Part shown: in pieces, positions 1 to 5,590 of the stretch | Layout of the letters: each line of letters opens with the position of its first letter | How positions within the stretch are numbered: the stretch's first letter is position 1 | NCBI GenBank assembly: GCA_035574455.1 | Contig: DATLYT010000027.1 | Location: 1 to 10,341 of the forward strand | Origin: DATLYT01 sp035574455 | Lineage (GTDB): Bacteria; Bacteroidota; Ignavibacteria; UBA10030 | Length of the DNA stretch: 10,341 nucleotides | Direction of reading: 5' to 3' | Program-made: the position numbers and the translations under genes | Notes under the pieces: model-generated | What the model saw: only the letters and a program-made list of their open reading frames with translations | Told to the model about the DNA's origin: nothing | Databases searched by the model: none

Positions 1-2
1 GC

Positions 3-227
3 GCGATTTTCAAAACCTACTGTCAGGGATGTCACGGCGTCGCGGGAGCTGGCGCGCCGCCGACAAAGCTCATTCTCGCCGACCTCGCACAAACCATCGA
101 CGACGCAACGCTGAAGAAGTTCATCCAAGAAGGCCAGCTCAGCCTCCGGATGCCAGCCTTCAACAAGACGTTGTCCGATGAACAGGTTAACGATATCATT
201 GCGTACATCCGGACGCTGAAGCACTGA
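3..227 (+). CDS. Class I c-type cytochrome, C-terminal part (5' end outside window)
   Basis: This is the last 74 codons of a c-type cytochrome; the N-terminus, including any signal peptide, lies left of the window. Residues 7-11 of the visible part are CQGCH, the CxxCH heme c attachment motif. About 40 residues later comes RMPAF, whose Met is placed like the sixth heme ligand, and the end (LSDEQVNDIIAYIRTLK) has the C-terminal helix usual in the cytochrome_CBB3/class I fold. The protein should sit outside the cytoplasmic membrane, since heme c is attached there, and carry electrons. The stop codon (225-227) lies 19 bp before the next start on the same strand, so the two genes are probably co-transcribed. 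It could be a free small cytochrome or the C-terminal domain of a larger protein; the window does not decide this. Confidence 0.85.
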   Translation, partial: AIFKTYCQGCHGVAGAGAPPTKLILADLAQTIDDATLKKFIQEGQLSLRMPAFNKTLSDEQVNDIIAYIRTLKH

Positions 228-246
228 CGAAGAGAGCACTTCAACC

Positions 247-1362
247 ATGATGGCCGATGTTCGTCTATCGATCGTCGGCGCGGGTGTCGTTGGGCTGGCC
301 ATTGCCGAACGACTCTCGCGCCGATGGAAAAACATTGTCGTCATAGAAAAGAACGCAAAGTACGGCCTTGAAACCTCCAGCCGCAACAGTGAAGTGATCC
401 ACGCGGGAATCTACTATACTCCCGGCTCACTCAAAGCGCAACTCTGTCTTGAGGGGAGGGATGAGCTCTATCGCCTTTGCGCAAGGCACAATATTGCGCA
501 TCGTCAGATCACGAAGTTGATCGTTGCAACGGGTCCGGAAGAGCAGAACAAGCTTGAGGAGATTTTTCAGAACGGCAGGAAGAACGGCGTTCCTCTTGAG
601 CTTCTGGATGCCTCAGCGACCCGTGCCCTCGAACCCCACGTGCAAGCGATTGCCGCAATCTATTCTCCACTCAGCGGAATCCTCAGCGTTCACGAGCTGA
701 TGAACTACTTCTACCACACGGCTCTCAACAACGGAGTGACGGTTCAGATGCATGCTGAGGTGATGGAAATTCAGAAAACGGCAGACGGTTACTTGCTTAC
801 GATCAATGAAAACGGAAATCGGTCAACGTTCACCAGCGAAGCGGTGGTCAACGCGGCAGGGCTTCATGCCGATGAGGTTGCTGCGATGGTTGGAATCGAT
901 CTCGACCGCGCGGGCTACCGGCAGGTCTATGCCAAGGGCTCGTATTTCTCTGTGACACCGGCAAAGGCCAAGCTCGTTTCCCGGCTCGTTTATCCCGTGC
1001 CCGCAAAAGAAAGTCTCGGCGTTCACGCGCTAATCGACTGGGGTGGTCGGCTGAAGTTCGGTCCCGACATCGAGTATCTGCCGAATCGCATCCTCGACTA
1101 CACTGTCGACGAGACGAAACGTGCCGCGTTTGCCGCTTCCATCCGCCGCATGATTCCCCAGATTGACGAAGGCGATCTTACGCCGGACATGGCTGGAATA
1201 CGCCCCAAACTTCAACGGCCCGGTGAAGCGCCGAAGGACTTTGTGATTGTGCACGAGAAAGAGAGAGGACTGGAGGGATTTGTGAATCTGATCGGCATCG
1301 AATCGCCGGGCCTGACTGCCTCGCCGGCAATTGCACGGTATGTAGAAGGTTTGCTCAGCTAA
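247..1362 (+). CDS. FAD-dependent oxidoreductase, L-2-hydroxyglutarate oxidase/dehydrogenase (LhgO/L2HGDH)-like
   Basis: A 371-residue flavoprotein of the DAO superfamily. Residues 11-16 (GAGVVG) are the dinucleotide-binding loop, E34 at the end of the second strand should bind the FAD ribose, and residues 46-57 (RNSEVIHAGIYY), followed by TPGSLKAQLC, match the block typical of L-2-hydroxyglutarate oxidases such as E. coli LhgO. The C-terminus (GIESPGLTASPAIARYVEGLL) is the family's second FAD-contact segment. Known members oxidise L-2-hydroxyglutarate to 2-oxoglutarate and pass electrons to the respiratory chain. At 371 residues it is shorter than E. coli LhgO, as I remember it (about 420), so the exact substrate is uncertain. 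A purine-rich stretch (GAAGAGAG, 229-236) precedes the start; an ATG at 250 is also possible. The preceding cytochrome c gene, 19 bp away, may encode its electron acceptor (inference). Confidence 0.85.
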   Translation: MMADVRLSIVGAGVVGLAIAERLSRRWKNIVVIEKNAKYGLETSSRNSEVIHAGIYYTPGSLKAQLCLEGRDELYRLCARHNIAHRQITKLIVATGPEEQNKLEEIFQNGRKNGVPLELLDASATRALEPHVQAIAAIYSPLSGILSVHELMNYFYHTALNNGVTVQMHAEVMEIQKTADGYLLTINENGNRSTFTSEAVVNAAGLHADEVAAMVGIDLDRAGYRQVYAKGSYFSVTPAKAKLVSRLVYPVPAKESLGVHALIDWGGRLKFGPDIEYLPNRILDYTVDETKRAAFAASIRRMIPQIDEGDLTPDMAGIRPKLQRPGEAPKDFVIVHEKERGLEGFVNLIGIESPGLTASPAIARYVEGLLS

Positions 1363-2173
1363 TTCCCACCAACCGCTCGCTCAGTTCCCAGAGTGCCTTT
1401 CGCAGGCTCCTGTCGTGCGATGCGAGGGAGGAGTCTGCGACCTCTTTGTTGACAAAATATTTTCCTGTGACCGTCGCTCCCTTCGGGGAAGTGGCAAGAA
1501 ATACGATCGTCTCTGCGCCTTTCTTCACACCCGACCCGCCGAAACCGCCAAACCCTGCTCGCAGCAGTTTCGTCGCAATGACACCTGGGTGCAGACAATT
1601 GACGGTGACCCCCGTACCCTCTAATCGTTCTGCCAGCTCATACGTAAACAGGATATTCTCCAGCTTCGAGCACGCATACGCGCCGTAGCCTCCATACCTT
1701 TTCTCTCCCTGAAGATTGTCAAAGCTGAGTTTTGCATTGTTGTGCGCCATCGAACTGACGTTGATGATGCGTGAAGGAGCGCTCTGTTTGAGGAGGTCGA
1801 GAAGAAGATGAGTCAGGAGAAAATGGGCGAGATGGTTCACCTGAAAGGTTGTCTCGTAACCGTCCTCGGTTAGCGTTCGCTCCTTCATATATACCCCGGC
1901 GTTGTTGATGAGGACATCGAGCCGTGGAAATCTCTTGATGACATCCGCTGCCATCGCTCGAACCTGGCGCAGTGAGGTAAAGTCGGCAACAACCGTTTCG
2001 ATGGTAGCATTTCCGGATTTTTTCCTGATGTCGTTGGCAGCGTCTTCAGCCCGTTGGCTGCTTCTCCCGTGAACGATCACCTTGTGACCCATCGCCGCAA
2101 GTTCAAGGGCGGTTTCTTTTCCGATGCCGTCTGTCGATCCTGTGATAAGAATGGTTTTGGAGGTACTGGTCAT
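1355..2173 (-). CDS. Short-chain dehydrogenase/reductase (retinol dehydrogenase-like SDR)
   Basis: A complete 272-residue classical SDR. It shows TGSTDGIG (residues 11-18, cofactor loop), D64 after the fourth strand, NNAG (90-93), N113, S140/S141 in INVSS, the catalytic pair Y166 and K170 in YACSK, and HPG (185-187) after the active site. HGR after the second strand suggests NADP(H) preference. The overall pattern (NHLAHFLLTHLLLDLLKQ, YGAYACSKLENILFTYEL) is that of the retinol dehydrogenase/WWOX-like branch; bacterial members act on varied alcohols, ketones or lipids, so the substrate is unknown. It is cytoplasmic, with no signal peptide. Its 3' end overlaps the convergent flavoprotein gene by 8 bp. 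I see no Shine-Dalgarno sequence before the ATG, and a perfect palindrome lies 28 bp upstream. It appears to be transcribed alone. Confidence 0.93.
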   Translation of the reverse strand: MTSTSKTILITGSTDGIGKETALELAAMGHKVIVHGRSSQRAEDAANDIRKKSGNATIETVVADFTSLRQVRAMAADVIKRFPRLDVLINNAGVYMKERTLTEDGYETTFQVNHLAHFLLTHLLLDLLKQSAPSRIINVSSMAHNNAKLSFDNLQGEKRYGGYGAYACSKLENILFTYELAERLEGTGVTVNCLHPGVIATKLLRAGFGGFGGSGVKKGAETIVFLATSPKGATVTGKYFVNKEVADSSLASHDRSLRKALWELSERLVGIS

Positions 2174-2187
2174 AAGAGAAATCTACT

Positions 2188-2224
2188 CAAAGATGGATCT
2201 ACTTAGCGTATGTTCTACGCTAAG
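2188..2224 (-). promoter_or_regulatory. Perfect 9-bp palindrome and possible promoter element upstream of the SDR gene
   Basis: CTTAGCGTA (2202-2210) and TACGCTAAG (2216-2224) are exact inverted copies around a 5-base centre. The size and spacing suit a dimeric repressor such as a TetR-family protein. Between it and the start codon, the minus strand at 2195-2188 reads CATCTTTG, one base off the TAnnTTTG -7 box used by Bacteroidota. If that box is real, the palindrome would cover the upstream promoter region and the leader would be only a few bases long, in line with the missing Shine-Dalgarno. No matching regulator gene is in the window. The palindrome is seen directly; its role as an operator and the promoter are inference. 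Confidence 0.4.
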
Positions 2225-2255
2225 CTGATTTCCTCGTAAAGTATGAAAAAATGTA

Positions 2256-2310
2256 ACCACAGATTTCACAAATGAATTTTTCAGAAATGAAGTTTGTGAA
2301 AATCAGTGTA
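2256..2310. repeat. AT-rich imperfect hairpin element, probably a dispersed intergenic repeat
   Basis: The stretch begins CCACAGATTTCACAAA and ends TTTGTGAAAATCAGTGTA. TTTCACAAA (2264-2272) and TTTGTGAAA (2293-2301) are exact inverted copies, and inside them TTCA-GAAA-TGAA (2280-2291) forms a second small stem, so the whole unit folds into one interrupted hairpin. CACAGATTTCAC-type phrases resemble intergenic repeats I remember from many environmental bacterial genomes. Only one copy is in this window, so calling it a repeat is inference; the fold is seen directly. Confidence 0.4.
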
Positions 2311-2313
2311 ATC

Positions 2314-2360
2314 CCCGCCCGCCTGACTGCTAGACGGTTGGGCGGGTGTGGTTTTTATTT
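2314..2360 (+). terminator. GC-rich hairpin with T-tract, orphan terminator-like structure
   Basis: CCCGCCC (2314-2320) pairs exactly with GGGCGGG (2340-2346); after five bases comes a T-rich run (2352-2360, TTTTTATTT). Read on the plus strand this resembles a rho-independent terminator, but the nearest upstream plus-strand gene stops at 1362, so there is no obvious gene for it to end. It directly follows the AT-rich folded element and may be part of the same unit, or stop antisense transcripts. Beyond it, 2361-2459 holds nothing I can name. Confidence 0.35.
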
Positions 2361-2459
2361 TGCACTGAGTGGTAACTCAAAGATAAGAAAAAAAGAGTAA
2401 GCAAAGTGTCTGTCTGGGGGAATCCAGGCGGGCTCGAAACTTTTGAGAAAGATACAGCA

Positions 2460-2483
2460 AAGGCCGGTTCTGTTACCGGCCTT
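2460..2483 (-). terminator. Terminator-like hairpin after the Haem_bd gene
   Basis: AAGGCCGGT (2460-2468) and ACCGGCCTT (2475-2483) form an exact 9-bp stem with a 6-base loop, 13 bp past the stop codon of the minus-strand heme-protein gene. On the minus strand the stem is followed by TTGCTGTATCTTTC, a weak, interrupted T-tract. The position and the GC-rich stem suit transcription end for the three-gene operon that starts near 5260. Confidence 0.65.
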
Positions 2484-2496
2484 CTGATGAACAGCT

Positions 2497-2991
2497 CTAT
2501 TTTTTCTTTGCCGTCGTATCGGGCTCGTCGGGCGGATTCATCATCTCTTCACGCACGACATCTACCCAATTGATGAGTGAATCTTTTTCTGCTTCGGAGA
2601 GCTTTGCGGATGGATGCATGAGGAGGTAAGCGGGCAACGGCATTTTTCCGTCATACACTTCCTGCGCCATCTGGTCAAGCCGTCCCACGGAGCGGAACAG
2701 ATTGTAGTTCCAGTTGGAGAAGTTCAGTAGACTGCGGCCCTCCTTTACATCGCTTGCCACGAGCCAGGATGCAGGCGCAACGTACGCATACCAGGGCCAC
2801 CTGGTCTCGTGTGAGTGGCAATCGTAGCAGGAACGACGGATAATCGTGTCGATGTATGGCGGCACATTTACTTTTGCCTGAAACGTCATGCCCGGATCGA
2901 CCGGAGGATTGGTGCGTTCGACCGGTACAAACTGGATGCCGATGAATAGTACTCCCAGAATGATAGCTCCCCACTTCAAGATTTTGCGCAT
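2497..2991 (-). CDS. Haem_bd-domain protein, membrane-anchored heme-binding protein
   Basis: A 164-residue protein with an N-terminal hydrophobic segment (residues 5-22, between KWG and VPVERT) that should anchor or export it. Residues 55-59 (CYDCH) are the heme-attachment motif, followed by SHETRWPWYAYVAPASWLVASDV, a stretch characteristic of the Haem_bd family. GKMPLPAYLLMHP (115-127) follows, with M117 as the probable distal heme ligand. The C-terminus is charged and ends in KKK. Family members are small cytochrome-like proteins common in Bacteroidota and relatives; a precise role is not established. GGAG lies about 9 bases before the ATG. It is the last gene of a minus-strand set with the DUF3500 and secreted-protein genes, 105 bp after the DUF3500 stop, and is followed by a terminator-like hairpin. 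Confidence 0.88.
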   Translation of the reverse strand: MRKILKWGAIILGVLFIGIQFVPVERTNPPVDPGMTFQAKVNVPPYIDTIIRRSCYDCHSHETRWPWYAYVAPASWLVASDVKEGRSLLNFSNWNYNLFRSVGRLDQMAQEVYDGKMPLPAYLLMHPSAKLSEAEKDSLINWVDVVREEMMNPPDEPDTTAKKK

Positions 2992-3096
2992 GGAAGTTCG
3001 CTCCGCCTTGGTACGTGGATGATGACGAAAAGAAAGTTACTTCTGAATGAACGACATCAACGGTTCGTGAGTTCCTTCTAAAAACGAAAAATTCTC

Positions 3097-4146
3097 CTAC
3101 TTCCGATGATGGGGGCTGGTCTCATAATGCCGTTTCAGCAGGTCCTCTCCGAAGTCGTTTTCAAAGTCACGCCAGACGGAGTGGATATGGTTCGCCCGGT
3201 CCTGCGTGTTATCCAGTTCGATGAGAAACGTTGGGCCGTGAATCCGGTAGTAATGCGGTAACCCCGGTTCCGTCATGCCGGCCCATGCAAAGTGGATTCG
3301 CTCAAATCCCGCTCCATTGATCCGTGCAAGCTGCTTTTGCGCAATGTCTTCCCGCATGTTGTTGATGTATTCTCCGATCAGTTGAAGGAGCAGTCCTTGC
3401 TGCAAGGCGTTCATCGCCGAATAGGGAAGACCTTCGAGTCGCTCCATCCGCGCTTTGCGGTCGTTACCGGTGATGATATCCCGCGGCGCTGTGGTGGCAA
3501 TGATGGCTTGTGTACGTTGCTCACGACTGAAACTATTCAACAGCTTGAATGCAAGGTCTTCTTCTTGCGCAAGAATACGTTTGCCCTGGTCTTTTCCGAA
3601 GGGAATCGCCGCTGGGTTCGTTCCGAGAAACGCCGGCGTTGTCGCGACCAACTCGCTTGTGATTGCCGAAAAATTCAGCGAGAGATGATGACCCTCCAAC
3701 CGCCATCCCCACGGCTGTTTCATCGAAGGCGAACCGAAAATCGTGAAGAAGTACAGCTCAGGATCACGGGACCGGCTGCGCTCAATCTCTCCCAGGATTG
3801 TTTCCAGGGCGATGATCGCTGTCGTTTTCTCGTATCCCTTTGCGCTCAACGCACTTCGCAGGAGCCCGTGCGCGGCGGTCCGTTGTTCTGATGTCATTTC
3901 TTTGAAGCTGACGCCTTTGCGCGAGCGGGGAATGTAATGCCAGTTGAATCGCTCATCGTCCTCGAAGGGAATAACGGCTTTCGTTCGCAGAGTTGGCGGA
4001 AGCGCGTTGAGAAATTGCGTGGCAGCATCGGCCATCTCCAACTGTTCCCGTTCAGACTGCGTGGGGAGCGAGGAGGTCACGAACAATGCAAATAACGCTA
4101 GCGGCATTATGGAATGAAGGGCAAATCGCTTGATCATGCTTGTCAT
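3097..4146 (-). CDS. DUF3500-family exported protein, function unknown
   Basis: A 349-residue protein. Residues 5-30 form a signal-peptide-like stretch (KRF, hydrophobic core to about residue 24, then SSLPTQS), so the rest is probably outside the cytoplasmic membrane. The body carries blocks I associate with DUF3500: FNWHYIPR (67-74), PWGWR (145-149), EGHHLSLNFS (151-160), VATTPAFLG, APRDI (220-224), EPGLPHYYRIHGPTFLIE (293-310) and NTQDRANHIHSVWRDF (313-328). Several His residues in these blocks (153, 154, 298, 303, 320, 322) are candidates for metal or cofactor binding, but the family's function is unknown to me. The start lies 31 bp after the stop of the upstream secreted-protein gene, so the two are probably co-transcribed. 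No clear Shine-Dalgarno is seen; M4 is an alternative start. Confidence 0.85.
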   Translation of the reverse strand: MTSMIKRFALHSIMPLALFALFVTSSLPTQSEREQLEMADAATQFLNALPPTLRTKAVIPFEDDERFNWHYIPRSRKGVSFKEMTSEQRTAAHGLLRSALSAKGYEKTTAIIALETILGEIERSRSRDPELYFFTIFGSPSMKQPWGWRLEGHHLSLNFSAITSELVATTPAFLGTNPAAIPFGKDQGKRILAQEEDLAFKLLNSFSREQRTQAIIATTAPRDIITGNDRKARMERLEGLPYSAMNALQQGLLLQLIGEYINNMREDIAQKQLARINGAGFERIHFAWAGMTEPGLPHYYRIHGPTFLIELDNTQDRANHIHSVWRDFENDFGEDLLKRHYETSPHHRK

Positions 4147-4177
4147 GCTTGGAATGTAGGGGAGAATGTGAACGCTG

Positions 4178-5260
4178 TCAACGCTGAAATGAGTACTGGA
4201 GATACGTTCGGGACCAGGGATCTGTGATCGTTAGTCGTTCGGCGTAGCGTCGTGCGGGATTGAAAAACAGCGCGCCGAGATCCGGCTGGCTGAAGGAGAA
4301 ATCGAGCGCAAACGGCGAGATCCCACGGTCAGGTCCAAACGGCCCGCTGAAGCGATTTGCATCGTAGTATCGCGGAACACCGATGCTTACCAGCTCATCG
4401 CCGTAGCGTACGGGACCATCGAGCAGCTTGCCATCACCAGTCAGCTGTCCGTCGCGAAGAAGCGGCCAGAGTTTCATGGTGATCGAGTCGAGTTGATATG
4501 GCACATCGCCGCTCGTCCATTGCTTCGGCTCCGCGATGTTCTCGCCTCTGTGCGCGGGGCGAAAGAGCAATCCCGAACCATCCTCGAAAGAAAACCTCCC
4601 ATCTGTGTTGATCTCGACTTCGCTGCTGGAGTCTAACGAGCCGTAGATGCCATGCCCCTGTGCCTCCACAAAAACGGCGACGTGCCTTCCCGTGTCGCTG
4701 GGAATGCCTCGATCGTCCACCAGTTGAAACCTCCCGCTGAGCTTCGTTTTGCCGGACTGAATTCCTGAGCCGGGATTCGCATAAACATCGCCGAGGTAAT
4801 GCGCCTGTGTCCAGAGCAGCACCACGCGACTGTCGGACTTCCGCACCACGACCTGAAAATTCTCCCCGTCGTTCTCGTGGGTATCATGCAGCCAGATGGT
4901 AAAGTGGTTCCAGTCGCGAGGGTGAAAAAGATGGAACGAGATGAAGTAGTGGGTCTCCGTTTCGAGCACAGCGTAATAGACTGTCGGCTTTAGCTCATAC
5001 CGCTCGAAGTTTTCCCAGTTGTTATTTCCCACTAGGTCGCCATCAAAATCGATGTTCGAGATGATGTCCTGTCGTCCGCCTTTCGCGTCAGTGGTGTGGT
5101 AGATGAACGGCGCATAGCGCTCGGCAATGTGATGCAACCGTTCGGGAGTTGGTGTCGCGCCTGCGTTGGGCAAGAGCTGTTGGGGGGAAACAGGTGGTTC
5201 GGATGAAAAAAAGAATGTGAAGCTCAGAAGAACAACGAACATCGTGGAGCGTTCTTGCAT
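4178..5260 (-). CDS. Secreted protein of unknown function, weak VPS62/NPP1-like layout
   Basis: A 360-residue protein I do not firmly recognise. Residues 7-20 (MFVVLLSFTFFFSS) are a signal-peptide core. RYAPFIYH (48-55), a DFDGD acidic loop (71-75), DWNHFTIWL (116-124) preceding an HENDGENFQVVV stretch, and FVEAQGHGIYG (197-207) are arranged like proteins of the VPS62 and necrosis-inducing (NPP1) type, where an Asp-Trp-Glu strand and a later Ser/Gly-His turn lie on a beta sandwich. The similarity is by eye and remote. The remainder is rich in aromatic residues and beta-prone, ending in TYLQYSFQR. AAGGTG (minus strand, complement of 5265-5270) lies 4 bases before this ATG and supports it over the internal M7. 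It is the first gene of the probable operon with DUF3500 and Haem_bd. Confidence 0.75.
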   Translation of the reverse strand: MQERSTMFVVLLSFTFFFSSEPPVSPQQLLPNAGATPTPERLHHIAERYAPFIYHTTDAKGGRQDIISNIDFDGDLVGNNNWENFERYELKPTVYYAVLETETHYFISFHLFHPRDWNHFTIWLHDTHENDGENFQVVVRKSDSRVVLLWTQAHYLGDVYANPGSGIQSGKTKLSGRFQLVDDRGIPSDTGRHVAVFVEAQGHGIYGSLDSSSEVEINTDGRFSFEDGSGLLFRPAHRGENIAEPKQWTSGDVPYQLDSITMKLWPLLRDGQLTGDGKLLDGPVRYGDELVSIGVPRYYDANRFSGPFGPDRGISPFALDFSFSQPDLGALFFNPARRYAERLTITDPWSRTYLQYSFQR

Positions 5261-5314
5261 CCAGCACCTTCTCTGAAAATGAAAGAGGATTCAGAATGGA
5301 GTTGGTGTTACAAT

Positions 5315-5355
5315 CAAAGATAGTTCTGTTATTCCCGAACACTTCTATCGGGAAT
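5315..5355 (-). promoter_or_regulatory. Candidate promoter box with adjacent inverted repeat, upstream of the secreted-protein operon
   Basis: On the minus strand, positions 5322-5315 read TATCTTTG, an exact match to the TAnnTTTG -7 box of Bacteroidota promoters, 55 bp before the ATG at 5260. Eight bases further upstream is an exact 8-bp inverted repeat, ATTCCCGA (5331-5338) and TCGGGAAT (5348-5355), with a 9-base spacer. I find no good -33 TTTG at the expected spacing, so the promoter call is weak; the repeat could be an operator taking the place of a strong upstream element. Confidence 0.3.
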
Positions 5356-5377
5356 TTGACAACCAGATGTCCGCTGA

Positions 5378-5402
5378 TCTCGATGAACACGATTCATCGA
5401 GA
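5378..5402. repeat. Exact 9-bp inverted repeat, 7-base loop
   Basis: TCTCGATGA (5378-5386) and TCATCGAGA (5394-5402) are exact inverted copies. They lie in the 325-bp intergenic stretch between the P1 peptidase gene and the secreted-protein operon, just upstream of the other inverted repeat at 5331-5355. No T-tract follows on either strand, so an operator is as likely as a terminator. Beyond it, 5403-5487 shows nothing I can name. Confidence 0.35.
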
Positions 5403-5487
5403 CGGCCGTGACTTGATGTTATTGAGGGTCGCATTTACTAAACGGTACTTTTTCCATCTTTGAAACTTCTGAAACATTCTAAGTCTC

Positions 5488-5516
5488 ATGTCATTCTGAG
5501 CGAAGCGAAGAATCTC
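5488..5516. repeat. Widespread-type intergenic repeat motif (TCATTCTGAGCG...GAAGAATCTC)
   Basis: The stretch runs ATGTCATTCTGAGCG then AAGCGAAGAATCTC. I remember near-identical phrases, in both orientations, as recurring intergenic sequences in many environmental bacterial genomes. It contains a GCGAA-GCGAA tandem and short complementary ends (ATTCT/AGAAT) that let it fold. There is one copy in this window, so repeat status rests on memory and is not shown here. Confidence 0.4.
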
Positions 5517-5527
5517 ATATTTACTGG

Positions 5528-5553
5528 GGTGTCACGCTCCACACCGTGACACC
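5528..5553. repeat. Exact 9-bp hairpin downstream of the P1 peptidase gene
   Basis: GGTGTCACG (5528-5536) and CGTGACACC (5545-5553) pair exactly around an 8-base loop. It lies about 33 bp past the stop of the minus-strand P1 peptidase gene and abuts the repeat-like motif at 5488-5516. No T-tract follows on the minus strand, so it may be part of a repeat unit or a 3' mRNA-stabilising hairpin instead of a classical terminator. Confidence 0.4.
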
Positions 5554-5569
5554 GCTGCGGTAATTCTTG

Positions 5570-5590
5570 AATAACCACTGCTGGGTTATT
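5570..5590 (-). terminator. Hairpin overlapping the stop codon of the P1 peptidase gene (weak terminator candidate)
   Basis: AATAACC (5570-5576) and GGTTATT (5584-5590) pair exactly with a 7-base loop; the stop codon (5586-5588) is inside one arm. On the minus strand the following bases are CAAGAATTACC, with no T-run, so intrinsic termination would be weak. It may act together with the hairpin at 5528-5553. Confidence 0.3.

Noticed and set aside
3292..3891. A 199-codon open frame on the plus strand inside the DUF3500 gene
   Set aside because: It is fully antisense to a gene with family motifs and a signal peptide; its translation is Arg/Cys-rich with no recognisable motif.
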